Assembly: GCA_964249405.1 (NCBI GenBank)
Contig: CAXUBX010000085.1
Location: 1-12,977, forward strand
DNA: 12,977 bases
Source: CAXTPV01 sp964249405
Lineage (GTDB): Bacteria > Pseudomonadota > Alphaproteobacteria > Acetobacterales > Acetobacteraceae
Direction: 5' to 3'
Part shown: positions 12,892 through 12,977 of the stretch, in pieces
Layout: each line of letters starts with the position of its first letter
Numbering within the stretch: position 1 is the first letter of the stretch
The notes under the pieces: generated by a model
Databases searched by the model: none
The model's input: only the letters and a program-made list of their open reading frames with translations
Told to the model about the DNA's origin: nothing
Translations under genes and position numbers: made by a program

Positions 12892-12977
12892 GGCGGGGCG
12901 GGCGGCATCGATCAGGGCGGCGATGCGCCGGCCGTCGGCGTCGGTGGTCGGGTTGTAGACGATCATCGCGAGGTCGG
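12889..12977 (-). CDS. C-terminal end of an unidentified gene, cut by the window edge
   Basis: The minus strand from the right edge reads DLAMIVYNPTTDADGRRIAA and then LIDAARPA before a TAG at 12889-12891, 28 codons in all. Codon use fits the other genes (third positions almost all G/C). The start lies outside the window. VYNP followed by a polar turn and a helix is not enough to name a family. The stop codon sits inside the right arm of palindrome 2. Confidence 0.55.
   Translation of the reverse strand, partial: DLAMIVYNPTTDADGRRIAALIDAARPA

Noticed and set aside
1..12977. Hidden defence system, phage island, CRISPR array or RNA gene
   Set aside because: No regularly spaced repeats, nuclease/helicase/reverse-transcriptase clusters, transposase, integrase or tRNA-like folds were seen; gene content and codon use are uniformly chromosomal.

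Overview
The window is high-GC (roughly 70% by eye) bacterial chromosome. Genes are densely packed and third codon positions are strongly G/C. Shine-Dalgarno-like GGAG or AGGAGG boxes precede most starts, and GTG and TTG starts also occur. The gene set includes an S46 dipeptidyl peptidase, a y4iL-type catalase-like haem protein, a NudK-type Nudix hydrolase, and a remnant of a COG2907-type FAD oxidoreductase. Together with palindromic GAGCA...TGCTC intergenic elements, this suggests an alphaproteobacterium (Hyphomicrobiales, Sphingomonadales or Acetobacteraceae). I cannot name the genus from sequence alone. I see no rRNA, tRNA, CRISPR array, insertion sequence or phage gene.

Layout. (1) 21-893, minus: a probable Tat-exported lipoprotein esterase. 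(2) About 894-1519 has no intact gene. It holds a decayed FAD-dependent oxidoreductase N-terminus and a second frameshifted, unidentified remnant, both on plus. (3) 1520-4200, minus: a secreted S46 dipeptidyl peptidase followed after 2 bases by nudK. (4) 4345-4791, minus: a two-CBS-domain protein whose leader carries a repeated near-palindromic motif. (5) 4980-6164, minus: a DHA1-type MFS exporter, divergent from (6) 6258-8317, plus: an ACS-type MFS importer overlapping an SDR dehydrogenase by ATGA, then after 23 bases an integral-membrane acyltransferase (8341-9483). (7) 9461-9709, minus: an unrecognised 82-residue protein that overlaps the acyltransferase tail-to-tail and diverges from (8) 9900-10997, plus: a y4iL-like catalase-fold haem protein with a strong hairpin terminator. 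(9) 11158-11982 and 12008-12790, plus: a cofactor-free haloperoxidase-type alpha/beta hydrolase and exonuclease III. (10) 12791-12892: two tandem complex palindromes, facing the C-terminal end of a minus-strand gene that runs off the right edge.

How the genes may work together. The ACS transporter and SDR look like a small uptake-and-oxidation module for an organic or sugar acid. The S46 peptidase would release dipeptides in the periplasm, and nudK is cotranscribed with it. The catalase-like protein, the haloperoxidase/perhydrolase-type hydrolase and exonuclease III share a neighbourhood that could concern peroxide and oxidative DNA damage; that link is inference from family roles. Most of the window is ordinary housekeeping and accessory chromosome. 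The items most worth a second look are the unknown small protein with its three-half-site intergenic region, the tandem palindromes at the right end, and the double gene remnant near the left end.
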